Both the position numbers and the translations under genes were made by a program. Below the pieces are notes generated by a model that was not told the DNA's origin, made no database searches, and worked only from the letters and a program-made list of their open reading frames with translations. Shown here in pieces: positions 9,863 through 18,800 of a stretch of 64,000 bases of DNA (position 1 is the first letter of the stretch; each line of letters opens with the position of its first letter). Source of the stretch: Candidatus Leptovillus affinis (GTDB lineage: Bacteria > Chloroflexota > Anaerolineae > Promineifilales > Promineifilaceae); contig JADIYP010000005.1 of NCBI GenBank assembly GCA_016705235.1, forward strand, positions 310,001-374,000. Reading direction: 5' to 3'.

Positions 9863-9978
9863 GTTTCTTGGGGAATTCAGGGAGTTGACACCCGATGTAG
9901 GGGCGACCTTTGTGGTCGCCCTCGTCTGGGCGGGTACAAGACCCGCCCCTTACATTTGGCGATACCCCACGAATCGGG
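9863..9978. repeat. Modular intergenic element family A, copy 2 (GGGCGACC core)
   Basis: The ends are those of family A (GGGGAATTCAGGGAGTTGAC on one side, GATACCCCACGAATC on the other), but the core is a different hairpin built from GGGGCGACC, GGTCGCCC and GGCGGGTacaagACCCGCC. The same core is found in the copy at 20948. The element lies between the promoter sides of the divergent CheB-CheR and YkgJ genes. Confidence 0.8.
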
Positions 9979-10013
9979 GAATAGGTCGCCCACATCGTTG
10001 TGGAATTTGCAGG

Positions 10014-10019
10014 TATAAT
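10014..10019 (+). promoter_or_regulatory. Candidate -10 box (TATAAT) for the YkgJ-type gene
   Basis: A perfect TATAAT lies 28 bases before the ATG at 10048. No convincing -35 hexamer is seen at 16-18 bases. It sits just outside the right end of the family A element. Confidence 0.4.
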
Positions 10020-10047
10020 GGCGAATCTTTGCGCAGGATGATAGGTT

Positions 10048-10308
10048 ATGGAATGTCGTATTGGCTGTGGGGCATGCTGCATTGCTCCCTCAATTTCATC
10101 ACCCATTCCCGGGATGCCGCAGGGCAAACCGGCTGGCGTGCGTTGCATTCAGCTCTCGTCGGATAATCGCTGCCTGTTGTTTGGTCGCCCGGAACGGCCG
10201 TTAGTCTGCCATCGTTTTCAGCCCAGCCCGGACATGTGCCGCGAAACCGACGCCGAAGCGCTGCATTATTTAACGCTGCTGGAGTTGGCTACCAAACCTG
10301 ATTCATAA
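10048..10308 (+). CDS. YkgJ-type Cys-cluster protein (UPF0153)
   Basis: This 86-residue protein opens with CRIGCGACC and has four more cysteines (VRCIQ, RCLLF, LVCHRF, DMCRET). The pattern matches the YkgJ/CxxCxxCC family, thought to bind zinc or an iron-sulfur cluster; its function is unknown. The length is typical of the short members. AGGA lies nine bases before the ATG. It is monocistronic, with intergenic repeats on both sides. Confidence 0.85.
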   Translation: MECRIGCGACCIAPSISSPIPGMPQGKPAGVRCIQLSSDNRCLLFGRPERPLVCHRFQPSPDMCRETDAEALHYLTLLELATKPDS

Positions 10309-10317
10309 TTTATTGCG

Positions 10318-10489
10318 GGTCTTTGAGATTTCCTGGGGTTTGGTTGGATGCATGATACGTGATGCGTGACTGGAGAGGTTTCACGCATCACGCATCACGC
10401 ATCACGCATCACGCATCACGCATCACGCATCACGCATCACGCATCACGCATCAGGGGCTGCCAACCCCCTGAGTTCCTGAAGAACCTTT
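10318..10489. repeat. Modular intergenic element family A, copy 3 (expanded CACGCAT core)
   Basis: It has both family A ends (TCTTTGAGATTTCCTGGGG left, CCCCCTGAGTTCCTGAAGAA right). The core is a short GCGTGA arm followed by a tandem run of CACGCAT heptamers. It sits between the convergent YkgJ and GNAT genes. Confidence 0.85.
10382..10451. repeat. Ten tandem copies of CACGCAT
   Basis: Exactly ten perfect heptamers run head to tail inside the family A element. Because the unit is seven bases, all three frames stay open and translate as a repeating ITHHASR pattern; this is an artefact rather than a gene. Such arrays change length by replication slippage. Confidence 0.95.
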
Positions 10490-10494
10490 ATTAC

Positions 10495-11472
10495 TTAAAC
10501 CAAAGCTTTTTCCCACACCAGCCAGCCGGGCAGCGGCCGGTAGCCCAACTTCTTGTTTAAGGCCAGGATGGGCGGGTTGGCGGTGTCGTTGTGCGTGCGC
10601 GCTTCGGTGAAGCCATGCGCCTTCAGATACCGAAATGACGCCAACTTCATGGCCATGGCCAGGTTATGGCCGCGATGCTCGCGCAGCACGCCGGTCATGC
10701 CGGTGATGGCGATGGCGTTGGGCAGCAGTTCCAGCGATGTCATGCCCACCATGCGCTCGCCTTGCCGGGCAATAAAGATGGCCTTGGGATCGGCGTCGGG
10801 CGCGTCCAGGAGTTGGGCGCGAAAGTTGTCATAATTGGGCTTGGCGCGGTCCTCGCCGGGAAAAGGCACGTCTACAATGGTAGCCGCAAACACTTCGTAC
10901 AGGTGTAAATCGGCGTCCGGGTCCGTTTGGCGGGCGTCGGCCAGCGTGATAATTTCATAACCGGCAATCGTGGCCTGGTCTTCGGCGATGCGGAAAGGCA
11001 AATCGTTGAAAGCCGGAATATCCAGCGCCGCTTCAAAGCGGATGCCGATTTGGGTAAAACCAGATTTTTCCAGGAAGCGGATTGCGCCGGGGTCGTCTTC
11101 TTTGCAGTCGGTGCGTAATTTTGTGGCGTTTTGTTCGGCGGCGAAGGGGGCAACGGCCGTAAACAAAGCCTGCCCAATACCCTTCCGCTGCCACTCAGGA
11201 TCGACGGCAATAAAGATGGCGTAGGTGTTTAACTGATCGGACCAGAACGGCCGTTGGCATTCCCCATACCCCACCACCTGGCCAACGGCCGTTTCGGCAA
11301 CCCGCCGCAGCCTTGGGTTATCGGCCGGATATGTCTGTTCCCAATGTTCATTTTGCGCCAGCGTCGATGGCTCATCCGGATAAATACGGTTGAAAATGGT
11401 TGTCAGAGGAGCAATGTCCCGCGGCTCAAATGCGCGCAAGCTAAATTTTAGGGTAGGATTGGTTAGAGTCAT
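10495..11472 (-). CDS. Tandem GNAT-domain N-acetyltransferase
   Basis: The 325-residue protein contains two GNAT folds. The N-terminal one has the acetyl-CoA signature WQRKGIGQALF preceded by IFIAVDPE. The C-terminal one has the divergent motif REHRGHNLAMAMK and ends in NKKLGYRPLPGW. Double-GNAT proteins usually have one active and one structural domain; the substrate is unknown. The ATG at 11472 follows AGGTG by a few bases and is preferred over an upstream start at 11505. A repeat-filled region lies upstream. Confidence 0.88.
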   Translation of the reverse strand: MTLTNPTLKFSLRAFEPRDIAPLTTIFNRIYPDEPSTLAQNEHWEQTYPADNPRLRRVAETAVGQVVGYGECQRPFWSDQLNTYAIFIAVDPEWQRKGIGQALFTAVAPFAAEQNATKLRTDCKEDDPGAIRFLEKSGFTQIGIRFEAALDIPAFNDLPFRIAEDQATIAGYEIITLADARQTDPDADLHLYEVFAATIVDVPFPGEDRAKPNYDNFRAQLLDAPDADPKAIFIARQGERMVGMTSLELLPNAIAITGMTGVLREHRGHNLAMAMKLASFRYLKAHGFTEARTHNDTANPPILALNKKLGYRPLPGWLVWEKALV

Positions 11473-11557
11473 AACACACCTTTTCTGAGGTATAAATTGT
11501 TGCATGTCCTGAAAAAAGCCAATGCAAAGACATAAAGATCACGTAATTGTTCAGATT

Positions 11558-11628
11558 TCTCTGGCAAGACCCCAAGGGTTTGCTGCTCAAATATTCTAAA
11601 AAATATGCTCTAAAACCCTTGGGGTCTG
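11558..11628. repeat. Hairpin repeat family B, copy 1
   Basis: Two arms, AGACCCCAAGGGTTT and AAACCCTTGGGGTCT, flank a 31-base loop. The left arm is extended by TTCTCTGGC, which recurs as its complement beyond the right arm of other copies. Related copies lie at 12797, 50327, 54820 and 58093. Confidence 0.85.
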
Positions 11629-11828
11629 TATTGTATAGTTAGAAAATCGCATAGTTGTTCGGGAAAAACCTTCGTGTCTTTGTGGTTTTTCAGCAGACGC
11701 AAGTATTTGGGTCATCTTACAATTAAATGACGTGTTGTGGCAACTGCATCGCCTGGATTTTCGGGTAATCTCTGCCAATTTTTCCCGCGCTGCCAGCAGA
11801 ATGAGCCGCGTTTCGGCATTAAATTTGG
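11629..11828. other. Non-coding stretch between repeats
   Basis: No gene, RNA or clear hairpin is seen in these 200 bases between the GNAT and modA genes. It includes a CTTCGTGTCTTTGTGG stretch that looks repeat-like. No open frame has a ribosome site or protein-like composition. Confidence 0.5.
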
Positions 11829-11946
11829 TTCTTTGGGAATTCAGGCGGTTGACAGCCCTGATGCGTAAAGCGTGATGTGTGACCAGAGAGGTTTCGCACA
11901 TCACGCATCACGCATCAGACCAAACCCCATGAAATCCTAAAGACCC
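11829..11946. repeat. Modular intergenic element family A, copy 4 (GCGTGAT core, inverted)
   Basis: The ends are TTCTTTGGGAATTCAGG and CCCATGAAATCCTAAAGACC, the family A ends in inverted orientation. The core is a hairpin of GCGTGATGTGTGA with TCACGCATCACGCATCA. It ends about 50 bases before the modA start and may contribute leader or promoter sequence. Confidence 0.85.
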
Positions 11947-11998
11947 AATAACTTGAATGGATGATTTTTGGCCTGACTGCCGCCAAGAGGAGAAACCC

Positions 11999-12793
11999 AT
12001 GACCGCTAAATTTAGACTGATCTTGTTTGTCTTGTTGGGGTTGGCCGGATGCAGCCCGGCTTTGCCGGGAGCAAGGACATCTGCGCCACAGGAAATCACT
12101 GTTTTTGCCGCCTCGTCGCTTACGGAAGCGTTTCAAGAGGCGGCCAAAGCATTTGAGGCGCAACATTCGGATATCCGGGTGGCGCTGAATTTTGCCGGGT
12201 CCTCGCAGTTGGCGGCCCAACTCAGCGAAGGCATTGCGGCCGATGTATTCGCCTCGGCAAATGTGGCGCAAATGCAGGCGGTTATCGACATGGGCCTCAT
12301 TCAAGCGGGAACGGAGGCGATATTTGCTGCCAATCGTCTGATCGTAATCGTTCCGGCGAACAATCCAGCCAACCTGTCGGCGCCGGAAGACCTGGCAAAG
12401 CCAGGCGTGAAGCTGATTTTGGCGGTTGAAGGCGTGCCGGTCCGCGATTATACCGACCAGATCGTGGCGCGTATGCCGATGGATTTTCAGACTGCATTTT
12501 ACGCCAATGTGGTGTCGGAGGAGGATAATGTGCGGCAGGTGGCGGCAAAAGTTGCCTTAGGCGAGGCTGACGCCGGCATCGTGTACACATCGGACGTGAC
12601 GCCAGAGATTGCCAATCGGGTGTTGCAAATTGCAATTCCTGATGGCCAAAACGTGGTGGCTGTGTACCCGATTGCGCCGTTGGCTGACGCGCCACACCCG
12701 GCGGCGGCGCAGCAATTCATCGACTTCATCCTCAGCCCGGAGGGCCAATCGATTTTATTGCGCCGGGGTTTTAATCCGCCGCCGGGTATCTAA
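11999..12793 (+). CDS. modA: Molybdate ABC transporter substrate-binding lipoprotein ModA
   Basis: The 264-residue protein has a lipobox (GLAGC) after a short signal peptide. It then follows the ModA pattern: EITVFAASSLTEAF, LNFAGSSQLAAQL, EGIAADVFASAN and a C-terminal ILSPEGQSILLRRGF. ModA binds molybdate or tungstate outside the cell and delivers it to ModBC. No modB or modC is adjacent, so it works with distant partners or another importer. The ATG at 11999 follows AGAGGAGAAACCC, a strong ribosome site. A family B hairpin directly after the stop may act as terminator. Confidence 0.92.
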   Translation: MTAKFRLILFVLLGLAGCSPALPGARTSAPQEITVFAASSLTEAFQEAAKAFEAQHSDIRVALNFAGSSQLAAQLSEGIAADVFASANVAQMQAVIDMGLIQAGTEAIFAANRLIVIVPANNPANLSAPEDLAKPGVKLILAVEGVPVRDYTDQIVARMPMDFQTAFYANVVSEEDNVRQVAAKVALGEADAGIVYTSDVTPEIANRVLQIAIPDGQNVVAVYPIAPLADAPHPAAAQQFIDFILSPEGQSILLRRGFNPPPGI

Positions 12794-12796
12794 ACA

Positions 12797-12848
12797 GACC
12801 CCAAGGGTTTGCTCCTGAGATTTAAACCCTTGGGGTCTTGCCAGAGAA
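12797..12848. repeat. Hairpin repeat family B, copy 2 (possible modA terminator)
   Basis: The arms AGACCCCAAGGGTTT and AAACCCTTGGGGTCT enclose a 12-base loop and are followed by TGCCAGAGAA. It starts three bases after the modA stop. There is no long T run, so terminator activity is only possible. Confidence 0.8.
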
Positions 12849-12870
12849 ACCTGAACAGGTATCAATCTGA

Positions 12871-12876
12871 TACAAT
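12871..12876 (+). promoter_or_regulatory. Candidate -10 box (TACAAT) upstream of the fused permease
   Basis: TACAAT is followed closely by GGAGGCATG, which opens a ten-codon mini reading frame (12884-12913) before the permease. A leader peptide is possible but unproven. Confidence 0.3.
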
Positions 12877-12958
12877 CGGAGGCATGGGGAAATGGGCTAT
12901 TGGATTGGAGTGATGGTTGCACGGCCGTTGGGCTGATTTTACGTTCTTGGAAGATGTT

Positions 12959-15571
12959 GTGAAACAGACTTTGGCAGACCTACCTTTGGAAAATAAGTCC
13001 ACTATTAAACCTGCGCGGTCCGGGTGGCAAAATTTGCTGCGATATATTCTTGGCCGGGGGGCGTTGTCGCTGCTGGCGGTGGTGACGGCCGTTTACATCA
13101 TTATCCTCGTGGCCAATTACGGCGGTTTCATTGATGAGATCGTGAAAGGCCGCATTGAGCTGACGTTGGGCGGCATGGTGCGTGAAGGTTGGCTGCGCGA
13201 CGTGCCGGAAGAGGAGCGGACGCTTGTGTATGAGCAAACACGGGCGGCCATGCAGGAGGCGGCCGGTCTAAACAAGCCATTTCCGCTGCGCACGCTGAAC
13301 TGGTTGGTGGACGGCCTGACGCTGAATTGGGGGCAGGCGGATCACCCGCAGGCATACGGCCTCAGCGCCAATTCGGCCGGCGTGCGGCAAATTATTCTGG
13401 ATCATTTATCGCGGACGTTGTTTATCTTTGGCGCGGCGTATCTGGTGTTATTTGTGCTGGCTATTTTTCTGGCGCTGACGCTGAACCGGTATTACGGCCG
13501 TTGGTTCGACAAACTATTTGTCCTTCTTTCGCCGCTCTCGGCCGCCCCGGCCTGGGTGTATGGCGTGATCCTCAGCGTGTTGTTCTTGCGGCTTTTCACC
13601 TTTTCGACAGGCGGCACATTCGACACCTGGCCAGAAGAGTTTCAGTTGTCTTATGCGCCGCTTCTGCTGCGCCGGATGTTTTTGCCCTTCCTGGCAATTT
13701 TGATCAGCGGTCTGTTTTTGACGGTTAATTCCTGGCGCTCCTATTTTTTGGTTTATTCGAACGAGGATTATGTGGCTGTGGCCAGAGCGAAAGGGCTGTC
13801 TAACCGGCAAATCGAGCGGCGATACATTTTGCGCCCGGCCTTGCCCGGCCTGCTGACCAGCTTTGCCTTGATGACGGTGGTGTTGTGGCAGGAAGTGATT
13901 GTGCTGGAAGCCATTTTTAACGTGGCCGGGATTGGGCAAGTGTTTGTGACGGCTTTGCGGCTTTCCGACACGCCGGTGATTGTGGGACTGGCGGTGATAT
14001 TTGCCTATTTGCTGGCGCTGACGGTGCTGCTTCTGGACATTGCCTATGCGTTTGTAGACCCCAGGCTGGCGGTGGGGAGTCGGGAGAAAACCGGCAATTT
14101 GGTGATTGAACAGGGGAAGGGACACGGCCGTTTCCGTCCTCATATTCACCTGCCGCGCCTCAAATTTCCCACCCTGCCCCGGCCCAATCAGTGGTCGCTG
14201 CGCCCTGTTATGGCGGCTGTGGGACGGCAGGCGCAAGGTTTGGGGCGCATTTTGCGGCAGTTGGCAGGATACCCGACGGCCGTTTTTGGGTTAATCGTCA
14301 TCGCCATCTTTGTCGGCATCGCCATCTACACTGTCATCGCCATTCCCTACGATCAGGCCATCGCCGATTGGCGCGGCGATAACAACGTCTGGGCGCGCAA
14401 TCCTGAAGATGCGCAGCCTGCCTGGGTTAATTTTTTCCGCCGCGACAAACTGCCCGAAACGATGATCATGAACAGCCAGGACCCGGCCATCGAAAAACAA
14501 GTGCGCGTCGTTTCCGACAGTCAAACAGAAATCAGCTACACGTTCGCTTTTGACTACCCTTACAGCCACTTCCCTCAGGAATTGGCTGTTTACTTTACCT
14601 CGCAGTACCGCGAAAAACTGCCCTATGTGACCATGACCTGGATCAACCCCGCCGGGCAGGAAACAGAAATCGCCAATCTTTCCGGCGAGGACGGGTCGGC
14701 CTTTTACTTTTCCCGTGACAAACGGTTGCAGCGTCGGCTGCGAGCCGATTATCCCCAAGAAGCGTTGTTCTTGGACCGTGATGCAGACGAAGCGGTTATC
14801 TTGCAAGGCCCGTATCAGCTCCGGTTCGATGTGCTGGTTTTTGAAGACGAGGCGACGGTAGACGCCGAATTTGTGCTGTTTGGTCAGGTGCATGGGCTGG
14901 CGGGCACAGACGCCAACCGGCGCGATTTGTCTCTGGCCTTGTTATGGGGCACGCCGGTAGCGCTGGCTTTTGGTCTGGTTGCGGCCGTTGTCACGTCGAT
15001 TGCCAGCATGTTCCTGGCGGCTGTTGGGGTTTGGTATGGCGGTTGGGTTGATCGGTTGGTGCAGTTCTTTACCGAAATCAACTTGCTGCTCCCTTTTCTG
15101 GCGGTGAGCCTGATGGTGTATACGTTGTATTCTAAAAGTATCTGGACCATTTTAGGCGTGACCATTGTGTTGAACATTTTCAGCCATGCGATCAAGACCT
15201 ATCGTGCCGTCTTTTTGCAAATCAAAGAGTCGCCTTACATGGAAGCGGCGCAGGCTTACGGGGCCAGCGACGGCCGTTTGGTAACCCAATACCTGATTCC
15301 GCGCGTCTTGCCTATTTTGCTGCCTAAACTGATCATTTTAGTGCCAGGCTTTGTTTTTTTGGAAGCGACGCTGGCTTATCTGGGCGTGAGCGACCCGCGC
15401 CTGCCGACGTGGGGCAAACTGGTGGTAGACGCCCTCTCTTCAGGCGTCTACCGCGAGGCGTATCATCTGGTGTTGGCGCCATTTCTTTTGCTGTTTCTGG
15501 TGGGGTTTGCTTTTGCCATGGTGGGGTTGGCTCTGGAACGAATTTTCGACCCGCGTTTGCGGGAACGGTAA
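12959..15571 (+). CDS. Fused DppB-DppC-type ABC transporter permease
   Basis: The 870-residue protein joins two inner-membrane permease subunits. The first half has the DppB-type loop with the EAA region (YVAVARAKGLSNRQIERRYI) and then EAIFNVAGIGQVF. The second half has YMEAAQAYGASDGRLVTQY and LEATLAYLGVSDPRLPTWG, typical of DppC. Between them lie a linker, one membrane helix (~425-450) and roughly 200 residues predicted outside the membrane before the second transport domain. Such permeases import peptides or similar solutes. No binding protein or ATPase gene is adjacent. The GTG at 12959 is chosen for its GGAAG five bases upstream; a TTG at 12917 would add 14 residues. Confidence 0.88.
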   Translation: MKQTLADLPLENKSTIKPARSGWQNLLRYILGRGALSLLAVVTAVYIIILVANYGGFIDEIVKGRIELTLGGMVREGWLRDVPEEERTLVYEQTRAAMQEAAGLNKPFPLRTLNWLVDGLTLNWGQADHPQAYGLSANSAGVRQIILDHLSRTLFIFGAAYLVLFVLAIFLALTLNRYYGRWFDKLFVLLSPLSAAPAWVYGVILSVLFLRLFTFSTGGTFDTWPEEFQLSYAPLLLRRMFLPFLAILISGLFLTVNSWRSYFLVYSNEDYVAVARAKGLSNRQIERRYILRPALPGLLTSFALMTVVLWQEVIVLEAIFNVAGIGQVFVTALRLSDTPVIVGLAVIFAYLLALTVLLLDIAYAFVDPRLAVGSREKTGNLVIEQGKGHGRFRPHIHLPRLKFPTLPRPNQWSLRPVMAAVGRQAQGLGRILRQLAGYPTAVFGLIVIAIFVGIAIYTVIAIPYDQAIADWRGDNNVWARNPEDAQPAWVNFFRRDKLPETMIMNSQDPAIEKQVRVVSDSQTEISYTFAFDYPYSHFPQELAVYFTSQYREKLPYVTMTWINPAGQETEIANLSGEDGSAFYFSRDKRLQRRLRADYPQEALFLDRDADEAVILQGPYQLRFDVLVFEDEATVDAEFVLFGQVHGLAGTDANRRDLSLALLWGTPVALAFGLVAAVVTSIASMFLAAVGVWYGGWVDRLVQFFTEINLLLPFLAVSLMVYTLYSKSIWTILGVTIVLNIFSHAIKTYRAVFLQIKESPYMEAAQAYGASDGRLVTQYLIPRVLPILLPKLIILVPGFVFLEATLAYLGVSDPRLPTWGKLVVDALSSGVYREAYHLVLAPFLLLFLVGFAFAMVGLALERIFDPRLRER

Positions 15572-15828
15572 GCTGTCGGACTGCTTTATGGCGTGTTCGT
15601 TCTGTCTGAGCGTGGGCTATGTGTTTTTGGCCGATTAAACGGCCGTTTCGCGCCCCCTGGAAAACGTCCACCCAAACCTTCTCAATAACATACGCTGTGG
15701 TCGGGCCTTCCCCATACTTCACTATCTCCCGGTAACAAGTCAGGTTCTTGGTTCAGTTGAACTTTTTCATAGTACAATGACTTTGGACATGTGATGGGTT
15801 TATCACTGTGTAATAATCAAGGCTCGAG
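15572..15828. other. Intergenic region with possible gene remnant on the minus strand
   Basis: The minus-strand frame read from GTG 15722 (VKYGEGPTTAYVIEKVWVDV) has protein-like composition for about 25 residues and a GGGAG upstream, but then runs into low-quality sequence overlapping the permease gene. It may be a decayed gene or chance. On the plus strand a TACAAT at 15773 could be the -10 box of the downstream kinase. Confidence 0.3.
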
Positions 15829-18800
15829 ATGAAAAGATTTTTTCTTACCTCCCCAATACTTTTAGCCGTGAGTTATCTGTTTTTCGGCATATTTTGGATT
15901 ATTCTAACGGATCAGCTGCTGGTTGCGCTGATTGTGGATGCTAATACATTATCCAATTGGCAAACTCTGAAAGGGTGGGTATTTGTTGTTGGCAGCACTT
16001 TGTTGTTGTTTCACCTTTTAACCATAAGCGCCCGGCAGTACAGCGTCACGCAGCAAGTTCTCCAGAGGCAAGAACAAGAGTATCGTTTCTTGTTTGAGAA
16101 CAATCCCTTGCCCATGTGGCTTTATGATGAGGCGACGTTGACCTTTTTGGCGGTGAATGAAGCCGCCATCGAGCATTATGGTTACACCAGGGCCGAGTTT
16201 TTAAGAATGACCCTGAAAGATATTCGCCCAGCGGCGGATATTCCCCGTTTGTTGGCCGATGTCGCCGCGACTACACGGTCGCTTAACAATGCGGGTGAAT
16301 GGCGGCATATGCGCCGCGACGGCACGGTTTTCCCGGTTGAGATTGTGTCTCATTCCCTGGAATATAAGCATCGTAAAGCGCGCCTGGTGGTTGTGCATGA
16401 TCTCACGGAACAAAAACGGAGCCAGATTGAATTGCAAGCCAGCGAGGAGCGTTTTCGGTTGTTGGCCGAAAATGCGCCTGACTTTATTTACCGGTATCGG
16501 CTGCTGCCGACAGCAGGCTATGAGTATGTGTGCCCGGCGGCCGCAGCCATGACCGGTTATGCGCCGGACGAGTTTTATGAGGACGCGGGGCTGGATTATA
16601 AGTTGGTGCATCCTGAGGATCGATATCTGTTGGACAAGATTCGGCAGGGCGATGCAGCGCATGATACGGCGGAAGTGTTGCGTTGGGTGCGTAAAGATGG
16701 CGTGACCATCTGGGTGGAACAGCGCACGGTGTTGATCTGGGATGAAGAGGACGGCCGTTTAACGGCCGTCGAAGGTATTGCCCGCGATGTTACCGAGAAG
16801 GTCCTCACTCGCCAGGCGCTGCAAACCAGCGAAGCCCGGTTCCGCACGGCCGTTGAGCAGGCGCCATTTCCCATCATCATCCATGCCGAAGATGGCGAAA
16901 TTTTGGTTATTAACCAGACCTGGGCCGAATTTACCGGCTACGATCTGGCCGATTTAAAGACCATCCCCGACTGGACAGAGAGGGCTTACGGCGAAAGACA
17001 AGCCCCGATCAAAGAAGGCATCGACCGCCTGTACGCGCTGAACCGGCGCGTGTCCGAAGGAGAATTTACCATTACTTGCCAGGATGGCTCGCAGCGAATC
17101 TGGGATTTCAGCACTTCGCCGTTAGGCCGTCTGCCAGACGGTCGGCGCACCGTTATCAGCATGGCGGTGGACGTGACCGACAAGAAGCTTGCCGAATCCA
17201 ATTTGCAGGCCGTGGCGGCCGAGTTAAACGGCTATTTCGTCAATTCTCTGGATTTGTTGTGCATCACCGATGCCGCCGGTAATTTCCGGCGGTTAAACAA
17301 ACAGTGGGAAGAGCTGTTGGGGTATCCATTGGACGATATGATCGGACGGCCGTTCATGCAATATGTCCATCCTGAGGACAAAGGTAAAACCGAAACGGCC
17401 GTTGCGGATTTGCTCAATCACGGTCAGGTAGTCAATTTTGTGAATCGATACCGGCATCGGGAAGGCAGCTACCGCTGGATCGAGTGGCGCGCCTCACAAA
17501 TTGGCGCGATAACCTATGCTGCGGCGCGAGATATTACCGACCGCATTCAAAACGAGCAGCAGCTCCGGCTGCAAAGCACAGCTCTGGAAGCGGCGGCCAA
17601 TGCCATCGTCATTTTTGATGTAGACGCCCGTATCGAATGGGTCAACCCTGCGTTTACGGCCGTAACCGGCTTTACCCGGCAAGAAGCCCTGGGACAACTG
17701 TTATACACCCTGCTGCCATCCGATACCCACACCCAGCCTTTTTACGAAACCTTGTCACAAACCCTCACCACGCTTCAATCCTGGCACGGCGAAATTGTCA
17801 ACCAGCGCAAAGATGGCGCTTCCTATATCGAGGAAACCTCCATCACCCCGGTTAGAGACGACTCCGGCCAGATTGTTCACTTTGTCGCCATCAAACAAGA
17901 TGTCACGCAGCGACGAAAAGAAGAAAGCGAGCGCGAACACTTGCTCAGCCAGGTCCGCATGCAGGCGGAACAGATGAGCCAGATTATGCAGAGCGTGCCC
18001 GAAGGCATTCTTCTGCTCAATGGGCAAAATCGTCTTCTATTGGCCAATTCGCAGGGCGAAGAATACCTCGCGCTGCTGGGTGGCGAAGGAATTGGCGATG
18101 TTCTAACGCATCTAGGGGCGCTGTCTTTGGAGGCTCTGCAAACTTCTCCCTTGTCTGGCAGTGGCCATGAAGTAGCGGCAGATGACGGCCGTGTCTTCAT
18201 AGCCGCCGCCCGCCCCATAGAAAAATATACCCCCATCACCGAAGGGTGGGTGCTGGTGCTGCGCGAAGTGACCAGAGAACGCTTTGTGCAGCAACAGCTT
18301 CAGCAGCAAGAAAAACTAGCCGCCATTGGCCAACTGGCCGCCGGCATTGCCCACGACTTCAACAATATCCTGGCCGTCATCGTCCTCTATGCCGAACTGC
18401 TGCAGAAGGCATCATACCCCTCTGCCGACACCCTGCCCCGCCTGACAACCATCATCGAGCAAGCCAACCGAGCCGCAGCGCTTATTCAACAAATTCTAGA
18501 TTTCAGCCGCCAATCGGTCATGGAGCGACGCCCGCTAGATTTGCTGCCCTTGCTCGCAGAACAATTTCAGTTGCTGCAACGAATGCTGCCAGAATATATT
18601 GATGTCCACTTCCAGGCCGAACCAGGCCAATTCATTGTGCAGGCCGATCCGACGCGCATGCAACAATCCATTATGAACCTGGCTGTCAATGCGCGTGATG
18701 CCATGGCAACCGGCGGAAAATTGTTCTTTGATCTGTCCAGGTTAACCGTCTTAAACGCGAAAAATTCGCCGGTCCCCAATATGGCTGCGGGTAATTGGGT

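Noticed and set aside
10382..10451. Possible CRISPR array
   Set aside because: Units are 7 bases with no spacers and no cas genes are present.
10366..10560. Reading frame with repeating ITHHASR
   Set aside because: It is a translation of the CACGCAT tandem repeat; it has no ribosome site and is not protein-like outside the repeat.
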